From contig NC_087071.1 in the NCBI RefSeq assembly GCF_963678635.1, positions 41,924,153 to 41,988,152 on the forward strand: a stretch of 64,000 bases of DNA, written 5' to 3'. The stretch comes from Symsagittifera roscoffensis (lineage: Eukaryota; Xenacoelomorpha; Acoela; Convolutidae). The notes under the pieces were generated by a model. The model saw only the letters and a list, made by a program, of their open reading frames with translations. It was not told the DNA's origin and did not search any database. Of the stretch, positions 53,721 through 64,000 are shown one piece after another. The number at the start of each line of letters is the position of its first letter. The first letter of the stretch is position 1. The position numbers were made by a program, and so were the translations under genes.

Positions 53721-55770
53721 AATCAAGTAGTTCCAATTTTTTCGGCAATGAACAAAACATAACTTATGAACCAAAAACCACAGAAAAAGTCAAAGACGAG
53801 AAGTGTGCTGATATTTTAAAAAGGGACAAATTGCTGCAAAACAATCGCAAAGTTTTACATAGACAAGAAGATAGAACGTCAAGTCTAAATGCATGAACTA
53901 CAAGAAAATTTACCAACAATCAAATTACACCCTGATGAAGTTGGTTTAACGTCCGATTGCATTCGACCAAATCTGCTAAAATCCAAATCATAAAAAACCG
54001 TCAAACAAAACCTGGTGAAAAAGCTACAGAAATTAAATGTTCAACCATTTGGTTATGCCAACAATCAACAGAAAGTTTACAGCAGAGTTTCAAATGATTC
54101 ACATTTTTTTGACACAAATTTTTATCTCAAATACTTCGTTATGAAAGATTTCAGGGAAAAATTTACGTTTTCTATTATAGAAACATTTCAACAGTTTGTC
54201 ACTGAATTAAAAATCCCAAATAATTTTTATTATCAAAATAAGTGGAACAATTAAGTTAGTTGATTGGTATTTTCACCGACTTTAGCTATACGTTAACGAT
54301 ATTTTCATAGTACAAAAAAAATCAAAACTTTGACATTCGTTACTGGAAATCAGACAAACATCATATACTGATACTGACAAACTTAAAACAATAATTGACA
54401 GACGAATAAGGAATCCGCCTATTTTCAACCTTATCGACACCCTCAAAAAACCGAAATGTTGTAAAGTTATTGAATCTCAACTAACTAGAGTATAAACAGT
54501 TAAAGCCTAACATTGATTGATGGCCTCTGGGTCATCAAAGAAGAAAAAGAAGAAGAATTTATTCCTCTAAATCTGCAATCAAAATCAATTACGTTTCATT
54601 ATAATTCAAGAAACAAAAATGAAAAAAAAATGTTGAATTTAGTGCAAATTGAAAGAAGACAGACAAAAGGCATCGAAAAAGTGTTCCCCTAAAATTAAAC
54701 GCGTTTACCATTAAGTATAGTTCAAATAAAATACAGTAATAAACAAAAACAAAATCATAATCATAAAAAATATGTATATTCAAATTGAGTACGGAAACAT
54801 AAAAAAGGAAAACTGCCTGTCAAGGAACTTGCCTTTACAGCATAGCACCACTGGGCTCTCATAGGAATCAGGACAAGAACAAATAAGGTAATTAAAAAAA
54901 TGAAAAACAAAGATTGCAATTTTAAATGTTTTCATCTTTTTACGATTCTCTTAAGCTACAATGTTTCCGAACGCACAATTTTGTTTGCTTATTCAGGTGT
55001 AATTGTAAGGCTTTTTACCATGGAATTGCAGCTCAGATAAAAATACAGAGAAAAAGTACTTCTTTTTTTCTTTTTTCTAAGTTTTTGAAATTATTATTTT
55101 TTGCTATATCTCAAAAACTAGATTGTTTCAGTGACTCAGGATTTGAGAATAGAACAGCAGACTATTTTCTGCAAAGTAGTATTCAAAAAAACATGGAAAA
55201 TTCGAATATTGTATTACTACTCAAATTATTTACCAAGATAAACATACATATCTATGAAAGAAAAGGATTATCATTTGTGATCCATATTAAACCGAACGTA
55301 TTGGCCATTTAGGGAAGAAAATTTGTACGCACTAAATCAAAACTTTCAAGAAAATACGTGTTTTTTTTCGATCCGCAAAGCAAAATCGCCTAGCTCATTT
55401 TTGAACAAATTTCAGGCAAAATTTGATTTTTCTCAAATTATTTGGCAACTTCTATCCTTCTTTGTAATTGAATTTTCCTGTAAATGAAATTTGTATAACG
55501 GATTACTGAAATTGACCCACGTTGAACTTATCGTTGAATAGCTCTTGGCTTTATACTTGACAAAAATTGTGCAAAATAATTAGTAGAAATGATTCTATTT
55601 AAAGATCATAAAGAGAATTTCAAGAGATCATAAATAAATAACTCATGCACTGTCAGTTTTTTGTTTGAGGAAATAAAGTTTCTAGTGCTTTCGAAATTTT
55701 GATTGAAATAATTCTATCGTATTTTTTCCTTCTGCATCAAAAAAATCGGAATCAAATTTGTGTAGCAAAT
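53721..55770. other. AT-rich sequence, no gene recognised
   Basis: ORFs at 54015-54254 (plus) and 54926-55312 (plus) have no family signature. The first, with VQPFGYANNQQKVYSRVSND, has mixed composition and may be a remnant; the second is Phe/Ser/Lys-rich. Confidence 0.35.
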
Positions 55771-55913
55771 ACAACCATACACAAGCAAACCATATTAAAT
55801 CGGTGGAACAATACACCCCAAATTGTTAACAACCCCACAGTATCTACCTAGTCCTGTCTTAACCTTTAATATATGTATTACTAATATTAAAGGTTAAGCT
55901 TGTGTATGGTTGT
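55771..55913. repeat. Small nested foldback element, about 143 bp
   Basis: ACAACCATACACAAGC (55771-55786) is perfectly inverted at 55898-55913. Inside, CTTAACCTTTAATAT (55858-55872) is perfectly inverted at 55884-55898 around an 11-base loop, and abuts the outer right arm. Outside the arms CAAATA and TATTTG also mirror each other. Two nested perfect inverted repeats in so little sequence suggest a MITE or a recombination-made hairpin. Confidence 0.7.
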
Positions 55914-57644
55914 AATATTTGTAATAAAGGTTTCTTTAAAATAACATTTAAAAATTTTGCGCGGTTAACTTGGTGTCATTAGAAAGTTTCCACATAAAGT
56001 TTCCGAAAATTTGTCAAAAAAAAATTTCAGTTCGGATTGTTTTTTCAAAACAAAGTGAGCAGAAAGAATATTTGCCACTATATTTAAATTTTTGAAAAAC
56101 GTCTGTTCAACTTATTTTGTTAGATTGAAAAAAACTCAAAGTGTTTCAAAGGAGAACCAGGGAGCCGCAAAATTGAGACTCGATCAGAGAGTAGCTTTTG
56201 ATTCTTAAAGACCGAAGAACTAGGAAAATAAATGCCTGTAAAGCAAAAAAGCATCATCTAAAAACTAAGCTTATCGACGACGATGATTAACCAATACAGT
56301 ATGACCTTCAGGTAACAATTAGTTACTTCGCAATGGCGATGGCTTCGGTAATCTTTTAATTCGCAAAACATAATAAAACTTGAAAAAGCTCCTTTATATG
56401 GCACATTTGAAAAGCGGCCTTTATTTTTAAACTAAAATCTTATTCAACCAAGGGTTCAACCTCCTGGAATAACTTATCAAAATTCAGCGTGATCACGTAA
56501 AAATTGTAGCAGATCAAACTAAAGAACTCTCGCATGGTTACCAGTAAAAGAAGTTATGGCTTTCTTCTCAGTGCTGTTATTGGGAAGACGATTAGGCACG
56601 CGGGTTGACCAAAAATGCTTATTATACAATTCTCATAAATGGAAAATTTCTTGTCATACTATGTACAGAATGTACAGAAAATTGCATGAAATCTCTGTAA
56701 TAAACATTTTACCATATATGGAATCTGTATGACAAACATTTTTGCCATAAAGGAAAATTGTATGACAAACTGTTTTCCGAAGTTTTTTTTTCAAAGGCGG
56801 TGCAAATTACAGTAAAGCCCATCTAATAAGCCGTGCAATCTGTGAACAAAGAAAAAAACCTGAGAATATTTTTTTGGAAGTTGCAACCTCAGTTTCTTAA
56901 TTTTCTGCAGGAAATCTTCTCAGCTCATTGGGTCCCAATCATAAATTAAATGGGGGGGTGGGGGGGTGCTGGGGAGCTGGATGTTTCAAAAAAAATTTTA
57001 AAAACGCATATCTGTGAGCAAAATTTAGGCAAATCTCCCCAACATCGTGAACTCACTATTTCTGACATGCACCAATGCATTTTCTATAAAGAACAATATT
57101 ACACGTGCGGGAAAATAAAAAAAAAACGAAAGCATCGATTACATTATAAATTTGAAGTTGCTTTCCGACAAAAATTAAAATTCTACACAAATAACAAAAA
57201 TGAAAATTTGAGGCCACCAGGGGATTCATTTATGAGAAAAATAGGTCGAAAATTTGCCAAGCGGTGGCGCTCAAAAGCACTACGCCGCGCTGTTTTTACC
57301 TTGTAAATCAGCGCAGCATAGAGCTTCTGAGCACCAACGCTTGGCTAACTTTCGACTTAGTCTTCTCTTATATGACTCCTATGATAATCTTAAAGATCAA
57401 TTTCAACCTTTCAAAAAAGAGTTTGAATTTTCGACATAACATATATGATTAAATCAAAAGAATCAAGGCAAAATTAGACATTTTTGTCCGAACGGTCAAA
57501 GAACAGTAAAAAGTTTTTCCACCTTGTAGAGACAAGGGATAATTGGGGTTGTTTAGTTGACTCAAGTACCTATCTGACCCTCGACATGACCACGTAGAGC
57601 AGGGTGTGAATGAACAGGGAGTCCTAACTGGTCTGTTATTGCAG
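55914..57644. other. AT-rich sequence with a G-rich tract
   Basis: No gene supported. 56605-56790 is a piece related to the 35.5-36.4 kb foldback. At 56951-56975 GGGGGGG-T-GGGGGGG-TGCT-GGGG could form a G-quadruplex. The Lys/Arg-rich ORF 56950-57306 starts in this tract and is not recognised. Confidence 0.45.
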
Positions 57645-57797
57645 AGGGACAGCAAGGCAGAGTTCATCTATGTGCCCCCTCTGCACGAGAAACCGAATGT
57701 GTTCTATCTGGATATCAACTATCGAGAGTATGCTCTGCAGTACAGTTGCATGAACATAGCTCACATCGTAGAGTGTTCGAATCTACAGCTATATACT
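57645..57797 (+). CDS. Lipocalin-like exon
   Basis: Acceptor CTGTTATTGCAG ending 57644; donor GTAATT at 57798 is moderate. Translation: RDSKAEFIYVPPLHEKPNVF, then YLDINYREYALQYSCMNIAH. 'D-x-x-Y-x-x-Y-A-L-x-Y-S-C' is the second structurally conserved motif of lipocalins (β-strands F-G), usually preceded by a strand like AEFIYVPP. Lipocalins are secreted carriers of small hydrophobic molecules. The first motif (G-x-W) and other exons were not found, so this may be part of a gene with long introns or an isolated exon. Confidence 0.6.
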
Positions 57798-58939
57798 GTA
57801 ATTAAGTTGAATTTTGCAAGCACTCTGCTCAGTATTAGTTTTTTGTTTCATGAATATATTGGACTCATTTTTGAAATTATTTGAAGTGTGATATCCGCCC
57901 CCTCAAGTATGAACCGCCATATTGGATCTGGTCAACCATCGTCTTTCTCCCCTACCCCATCTATTTAAGTGGAGGGGGATTCGTTACAAGATTCAACATT
58001 AACATACGCTTCACCTATGAAATAGTTTTTTTAAGGTTCTAATTCTTTACTAGGTTACTACTATATGGGGGGGGGGGGGCAGTAATCAAGATCGCCAATC
58101 TTTGCAAGGAAGTCTCTTTAAACTGTTTTTCAACAGAAAGTTTTCAAAGTTCGCGCATCATTTCAAAGTTCGTACATAATTTCAACTGTGTTCGACCAGG
58201 TTTAGATAAACTTCGACTGTTCTTTAACCGTTCGGACAAAATTCTCTAAATTTGCCTTGATTCTTTTGATTTAATAATATTTGTTATGTCAAAAATTGGT
58301 GCATTTTGCAAATTTCTACGAATTAACGGCGCTCATGTTGATAATTTCACCACTTCCAAAGACACTTCTCGACCCAATAAAAAGTGTTCAACTGTGTTCG
58401 ACAAAGTTCAGATAAATTTTGATTTTCTCGACCGAAATTGGGCATGTTTTGACTTTCTACTCGACCTGTGTTTCCATTTTCTTGGCCAAAAATTCGTATG
58501 TTTTGACGTTCTCGACCTTTGTTTTGACTAGTTTCGACCGAAATTGAGTATGTTTCGATTTTGACTCCAAAACACTTTACATTTTAATAAAACTATTCTC
58601 GGTCGATTTTATACGTTCTGCTCAGTCTTTAACCTGCAAATGTTCTACAATCTACTCAAAACTAACTTGAGGTCACGAGTTTTATCATGACCTTTGTTGA
58701 AAATTGAAGACTGCCAATACAATTTCTCGTTTTTTCTAGGTATCATAAAAATTGACAAAAAGTATAGCTGAAGGTGCTTGCACTGCGTCTGCAAAAAGGC
58801 AAAATTTGACATCTGATAGTTTAATTTAACTAGAATACATAGCTTTTGAGTCGGTGAACTCGGTTCAGAAGCTATTTGGCAGAAAAAGGCATGAAAAAAT
58901 TATGTGTCATTATAATTACATCTTGATGGCGAAGTTATA
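57798..58939. other. AT-rich sequence with short internal repetition
   Basis: A run of 12 G at 58068-58079. Around 58390-58570 TTTTGACTTTCTCGACC-type words recur irregularly, producing the Phe/Asp/Cys-rich ORF 58286-58531, which I do not accept as a gene. Confidence 0.45.
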
Positions 58940-59319
58940 TGAGTTAAGACTTTTTTGGTTAGGACTCATGGAGTAATTTCAGTTAATGTACACCGTCTGC
59001 TCGTCACACTATCTTATTTTCGGCCGGATAGATTCGTGCAACTTCTTAGTCTAATACCAATCTTAATCTTACTCTTATATCTCCTAGTCTGAAAAGATCT
59101 AGTGTATACTGGCTTATGCGAGTCGGTCTCTCTGGAGAAAGCAAGTGTATTCTAAGTTTAATTCAAATTGTTCTGGTGCTGAAACTACGAGTAGTTTCAG
59201 CACTTACAAACAAGTGGGTTGTTAGTTGATGGAGTATGATTTGTTAAAATTCAATATTTTATAAAGATAAAATAACATAATGATAACCAATAATATAATT
59301 CGGTTTAGATCTGGTTCCA
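58940..59319 (-). repeat. 3' LTR of copy C
   Basis: On the minus strand begins TGGAACCAGATC at 59319 and ends AACTCA at 58940. It shares the CTGCTCGTCAC and CTAATACCAATCTTAATC blocks (plus strand) with copy A. Its 13-bp-arm palindrome (59176-59203) is perfect and carries a compensatory change relative to copy B. Confidence 0.9.
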
Positions 59320-60916
59320 CCCATCCGGGGTTTAGAGAGTTTTAGTTTTTAATGATTTTTCATAATGGAGGATGGTTGTTTCTGCTTTTCTTTTAGAAGT
59401 TGCCAGCATTTTTTTTCTCTGATTAGGAAGAAGGATTGTTATCCGTTCCTCCAGGAAGCTGGAATCGTCGATATGAACTTAGCTGTGATTCTTAAGCGGT
59501 TGCTGTTGATCACGATCGTTTTTAGGAGATAGTATCAAGATTGCTGATCGGTTGTAATGATCCAGCCTTGTTCGGGTGTATCATGAAGTTTGACTTTCGT
59601 GTGGAGTGCCTAGTGACTTGGATCTGTACGTATACTCAACATCGAGATGGCCATTGGTCTGTTTCAATGGGTTTCCTTCGCTGCGATGCCAAGTTGTACT
59701 TTAAAACCTTTGAGTGTAGTGACTGTAGGCAGCAAATCGGTTGTATTTGCGATTCCGTAGTTAGAGTGTGATAGTGTTGTCAACTTCCTTGCTGCTCGTC
59801 TTTGGGCTGTATGAAATCTATATACTGCATTGTATTATATACATGTACAAATCTTTGTTAATTTCGTTTTTAGTTATGATCTTGTATTAATAGTTATCAC
59901 AAAAGCCTTTTTGTTTTAGTTCGGTTATTTTTAAGAGCCACTCAGACTTGAGTCAGTTTTGTTAAAAATAGAGTGTGGGTCACAAAGCGTGGATAAAGCA
60001 CAGTGGGTTAGGGCGACTATGGAGCATGCTCAGGACGTCCTCTCTGGTGGGTTAGGCCAGGATTGGAGTATAATTTCATACTCTCCTTTGTAGGGTCCTT
60101 TTTGTGTTTAACCTTTGTGCTTTTTCAATACTGGTTTTTTCCTTTTTTGTTTTCGTTGTGTCCTCTTCTCAAAATTCAAATCGTTTGGTTTGGGTTTGTC
60201 TTTCGACTTTTTTTGTGTTTTTTTTGTTTGTGTTTAGACTTGAAAGTAGTCTTTAAAAGAATAATTTATCCAGTTCTAAGCTGGTTTTAATCCTGTTTGG
60301 GTACCGTGGGTTTTCTTCTTTTAGCCATACTGTTAGGTTGTGGTTTGTGGTGTTTAGTAAGCTGCGTTGGTTAGTTTGGATTATTATATAAATCCTTTCC
60401 AACCGGGTTAAAGGAAAGTTTGAATCATGTTAAAATTTGTTAGAGTTGTTATCAGTGAAACTTGTTATCAGTGAAATTTGAACAATTCTTCGTGAGCGAA
60501 CTATGCGATTGTGGATAGAATTGTGGCGAGTAAATGATTTTCAATTTATAAAGATAGTCTGTAAAAAAAATAGTAGTGCTTTGAATCTAGTTGCAACTTT
60601 TATGAATCTATTTTTTTGAAAATATTAATTTTACGGCTTTTGGGTAGTTGAAATTATCAAATTATTTGGTTTTTAGGAAGATTTACTGCATATGGGAAAA
60701 TAATTTGTATATCAATTTACTGCTGTTTGGGGTAAAATTTTTGCTTTATATATTGCGAATTTATGATTCTAGAAAAAATTTACTGTTTTTTATTTCGTTT
60801 TTCTTTATTGTAGATGATTGTGCTGTGAAGACTAGAGAAAAAGAAAAAAACATGTATATTGATTGGTTAGTTTTTGTTCGAATTCGTTAGTATAATTTAT
60901 TTATTTCGTATTTACC
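59320..60916 (-). other. Long 3' non-coding region, copy C
   Basis: Counterpart of 24458-26060. Includes AAACCCCGGATGGG next to the LTR, the paired GGCCTAACCCACC block (60002-60058) and the CCAG-x7-CTGG hairpin near 60270. No sense gene. Confidence 0.65.
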
Positions 60917-62580
60917 TTAATCATCTGTGAAGAGTCCATGAGGAAAAACATCGTGGATGATATCTGATGATGTTAGTAGTTTAGCTAAGAAGCGAGTGAT
61001 GTATTTAGTTTGGAGAAGTGGCCTAAGCAATTCGAGTGCTTTTATGATTTTGTGCTCCTCGGTGTTAGGTGAGAATTCATATGCTTTATTTTGGATGAGG
61101 TTATAAAGTTTGTGGTTATATCTGGTGTTATGGATGAATTCTAGGATTGGGACTTCGACGAATTTTAGGACTTTTTATGGAACCATTAGTGGGCGCGATT
61201 CGTCTACGTTGAAGGTCTTGGTCCAGCGGCAGAAAATATACATCTGGGTGATGGGATCATAATTTCATATAATGCCTTGGAGGTTAGAAACTTTAATGCA
61301 ATAAGTGTGTGTTTGTTTAGTTCGTAACCTGACGTTGTGTGAACAGTGCAAATCACGTTCTTTGGGTGAGAGGAAATGAAAGGTTAGTGAAAAGTTTTCA
61401 AATTTGTTAAAGTAGGATTTATAAGCTTGGATGTTACGGAGTGCTGCTGAAATGACGTGGTTGTACTTTTTTATCTAGGCTATTGAGGGTGAAAACGTAT
61501 CATGTTTTGATGAAAAAATTTTCTGTTACTTGTAGGTTAGCAAAATATCATTATCTAAGAAGATGTCTCCGTTTGGACTTATGATGTGTTGATCGTAGTG
61601 ATCGATAGAAAACTCGTTAGTTTCAGGTGCGGTGAATCTGGTAAGTGCTTGTTGATGTCCGATTTGAGTAAAATGTTTCGGAGTGAGAGCTGTTGTTAGA
61701 TGGTAGGAGTTATATAGTTGTTAGATGTTGTTAGATGGTACTTATTCATTATCATATGGGGTGTTATATAGTGGTAGTGACAGTTGATTAGTAAAGTGAT
61801 AAAATGATGTCCATGATAGTGTTAGGTATAATACGTGTTCATTTACATAATTAGGGTGTTCATCGTTAGGGTCTGAATGAAAGTAAATGTATTGAGGGAA
61901 ATAAGGTAAAGATATTTGATGAAATTCTTTGGTGTTAGTGTGAAGTGGTTGATAAACAAATGATTGGGCTGGTTGTGAATGAGACGGAAATGGGGTATTA
62001 GGTAATTTCCTTTTGAAAGTTCTATAGGCTCGGTTTATAGTTGAGGGAATTGGGTTTGACGAAGAAGTTGGGTTTGACAAAGGAAGTGGGGTTGATGGGT
62101 TTGATGATGTTATGGATTGTGAGAATTGGTGAATTGTTAATGTTTGAGGTTGCTGGAATTGTTGCTGGAGTGTGATAAAATTGTCAAGTTCATTAGATAT
62201 TTGTGTATTTACAGAGTTGTTGTTGTCGGAAGGTTCACTGGTCAAGGAGGAATATTTGGGTGTTACATTAGCAATAGAAGAGGGAATGGATGGAGTTTTG
62301 ATCTTTTTTTGGGAGTGAAGAGGTTGAAAAGGGGGTTGATAAAATCTAGATAGGCTAGGTTCGGAGTTGGCAAATTCGTCAGGGGTTTCGAGGTCATAAA
62401 TTGGGAAATGGTGTTAGATACAGTGGTGTTTGAATTAGCATATGAATCCATGCTGGATGAATTGTTAGCATGAGGTGAGTCAATTGGGGGACAAGCAAAA
62501 AGTGGTATGACGGTGAGGTTGCTTTGAAGGTTGGCTGGGTAGGAAATTGAGCGATAGAGGGATCGAACCTGGCGGCTTAT
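60917..62580 (-). pseudogene. Last accessory ORF, copy C
   Basis: Reads from 62580 down to the stop at 60917-60919 with several frame changes. The best segment (61742-62245) contains SNELDNFITLQQQF, NRAYRTFKRKLPNTPFPS and YVNEHVLYLTLSWTSFYHFT, each with a counterpart in copy B. Farther on RDLHCSHNVRL, QTHT and NYDPITQMYIFCRW appear, then IHDVFPHGLFTDD at the end. Where copy B has ATG overlapping the env stop, copy C has ATA with a TAA env stop, so either the start differs or it was lost. The pattern of conservative changes between copies supports a real protein. Confidence 0.65.
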
Positions 62581-64000
62581 CGTTGGCTAAAAAGATGGTT
62601 GTTCTGAGAACCATAATTTGTGGTGTGTGGTTGTTCTATGATTTGCTCATATGTTTCGTCTATATTAGATTGCTGGATTAGAATGTGTTGAATCGGGCTT
62701 TGTGGGTAATTATGTCTGGGAGAGTTGTGCTCTGTCAGGGCTATATTTCTGAATTTTCGTGGTACTAATGATACTGGATGGTTATGATATATAGATTGTA
62801 ATTTTGGTGCAGCAGGCGTTGTATTCGGGTATTTTTGTGAATTGTCATATGTGTTCGGTTTTGTTGATAATTTGGTATTGTATTCCGTTATTTGAGCGTC
62901 TAAGAGTATTTTATTAAAGGATGTGGAGAGAAAACCAAAAAATCCTGCAAAAAGTATGCATGCTACGCTTGCTTGTATGTTTACTTGTGTGTGTGTTGAG
63001 AAGGTATTTTAAATTTTTATTTAGTAAAGAAAAATTAAATTCAAAAAAGTTAAGCATTGCGTTTAATATAGTCAATCATTCTAAGATGTAAAAGGGCCAT
63101 CCTAGAAATACAAGTTTGTTTTTCAAATTTACAAAGCTAAAGATATTTATTGGTGATATATCTTCTGGTCTGTGTTTTTGCCCCTTTAAATAAATGTTAT
63201 CTTCAATGTCTTTAAAAAATCCGCTGTAGTCTTATGTGTAGATGTCTGAAAAGCCTGCTGTTTCTGCAAATTTTCGTAAATTTTGATCTATGGATTGTCA
63301 TTGTATAGTGTCAATTTTTGTGAGTAGTTCTTGAAATTGTTTAGTACGGATGTGGTGTTGGATGTCGGATTTAGAGTATATGCCGATCGATTGTAGATTG
63401 ATGTTAGGGTTTCGGGCAAAAGCTCTAATACTTCCTGGTGAAAATTTTTTTAATGGTTGCATAAGTGTAGGATATGGTAGGAGAAGGTAGTATTTATCTT
63501 TGTCATGATTCAACTGTACAACATTGTGACTGTTCTCTGATCCACATGGGACGGCTGTATCCCAAAAAAAGGTTCTGCGTTAAAGTGTGTCAACTTTTAT
63601 CTTCAAAAACATATTAGGGTGATTTTTTTTCGGTACAAGTGTAATACCATAGTATGTTTCCTTCGTAGTCAATGAAATTTGATCTGTTTCCAGATAGTAA
63701 ATATCCTGCATAAGGAATTTTTAGTACTGCAAGTGCAAGTGATAGCAGAATTTGTGTTCTTTCAAGTTCGCATAAAGGATGTAGTGTTTCGAGTTCCGGT
63801 AAGACATTTCTTGAAAAATTCTACTTATTGTGTAGTCTAGTTTCATGTCCAGATGAATGCCGAAATGGATTGCGCCAAAATAGGTGTTGTTCATGAGTGA
63901 TAGTTCTTGTAAACGCGTACTGTCTTTGTGTTTTGGTTTAACTTTTCCAACAGTTTGTCCTGTGTTCTTTAGAAGATGTACTGGGATGTACAAATTTTCG
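62581..64000 (-). pseudogene. env-like glycoprotein gene, copy C (3' part, broken)
   Basis: Minus-strand segments at 63721-63993 and 63298-63513 and unconnected pieces below 63100. They contain RLQELSLMNNTYFGAIH, YYLLLPYPTLMQPLKKFS and IGIYSKSDIQHHIRTKQF, matching copy B. The membrane-segment region lies around 62900-63100 but is interrupted by indels. Defective; 5' part is outside the window. Confidence 0.6.

Larger units (their letters stand above)
58940..64000 (-). mobile_element. Copy C: 3' part of the giant gypsy-type element
   Basis: Minus-strand copy; from 64000 down to 58940 it shows part of the env-like gene, the last accessory gene, the 3' non-coding region and the 3' LTR. All parts align with copy B in order. 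The rest lies beyond the right edge. Genes are frameshifted. Confidence 0.9.

Noticed and set aside
53544-53774. Minus-strand ORFs with repeated Pro/Ala/Arg blocks
   Set aside because: They are readings of the 32-bp minisatellite.
56950-57306. 118-codon Lys/Arg-rich ORF
   Set aside because: Starts in a G-rich tract, has no recognised domain and no splice or promoter context; kept only as a note.
58286-58531. Phe/Asp/Cys-rich 81-codon ORF
   Set aside because: Arises from recurring TTTTGACTTTCTCGACC-like words; no conserved domain.
1-64000. Copies A and C as two halves of one split element
   Set aside because: Both are on the minus strand, but A's body extends left past position 1 and C's body extends right past 64000, so they point away from each other and are separate insertions.
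1-64000. CRISPR arrays, bacterial operons, rRNA or tRNA genes
   Set aside because: No regularly spaced repeats with unique spacers, no prokaryotic gene layout, and no foldable tRNA found; the sequence is eukaryotic.

Overview
The window is strongly AT-rich eukaryotic DNA with exon fragments, long introns, decayed transposons and one 200-base assembly gap (40418-40617). Metazoan extracellular domains can be read in exon-sized pieces: several C-type lectin-like (CTLD) exons and one lipocalin exon. Together with the retroelements this points to an invertebrate animal; the phylum cannot be decided from the sequence alone.

The dominant feature is a family of very large Ty3/gypsy-type LTR retroelements, present three times. 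Copy A (1-3459, minus strand) shows its 5' LTR, primer site, leader and part of gag, and runs off the left edge. Copy B (7179-26469, plus strand, 19,291 bp) is complete from LTR to LTR and flanked by a 4-bp duplication (CAAA). Copy C (58940-64000, minus strand) shows its 3' LTR, long 3' non-coding region, a last accessory gene and part of an env-like gene, and runs off the right edge. Copy B reads: LTR - primer site - 68-codon leader ORF - about 1.4 kb leader with repeated hairpins - gag (matrix-like part, capsid-like part, one CCHC knuckle, Asn/Ser/Arg-rich tail) - protease (duplicated in tandem) - RT - RNase H - integrase with GPY motif - a membrane/coiled-coil accessory ORF - env-like glycoprotein with C-terminal membrane segments - an unrecognised accessory ORF of about 600 codons - 1.6 kb conserved 3' non-coding region - LTR. 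All genes carry frameshifts or stops and the LTRs differ at roughly 5% of positions by eye, so this copy is not recent. Comparing copies shows which parts stayed similar: the 68-codon ORF, a covarying palindrome in the LTR, leader hairpins, the last accessory ORF and a repeat-containing 3' block.

Copy B inserted into a host inverted repeat (arms near 6440-6640 and 7045-7178 continuing at 26474). The left arm, plus a direct repeat at 27.4 kb, act as empty-site references.

Host sequence: CTLD exons on the plus strand at 4252-4448, 35108-35300 and 38402-38645 could belong to one gene whose roughly 30-kb intron holds copy B (the first two have matching splice phase). A second pair (42274-42415, 45174-45279) joins in phase. 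Between 46.1 and 51.05 kb a diverged tandem array carries three copies of an exon resembling the CTLD C-terminus. A lipocalin exon lies at 57645-57797. Between these lie remnants of a second gypsy family (38.9-40.4 kb, broken by the gap), a non-LTR retrotransposon fragment (30.1-30.6 kb), several foldback/MITE-like elements, a tandem 550-bp repeat family, mini- and microsatellites, and long AT-rich stretches with no recognisable content.
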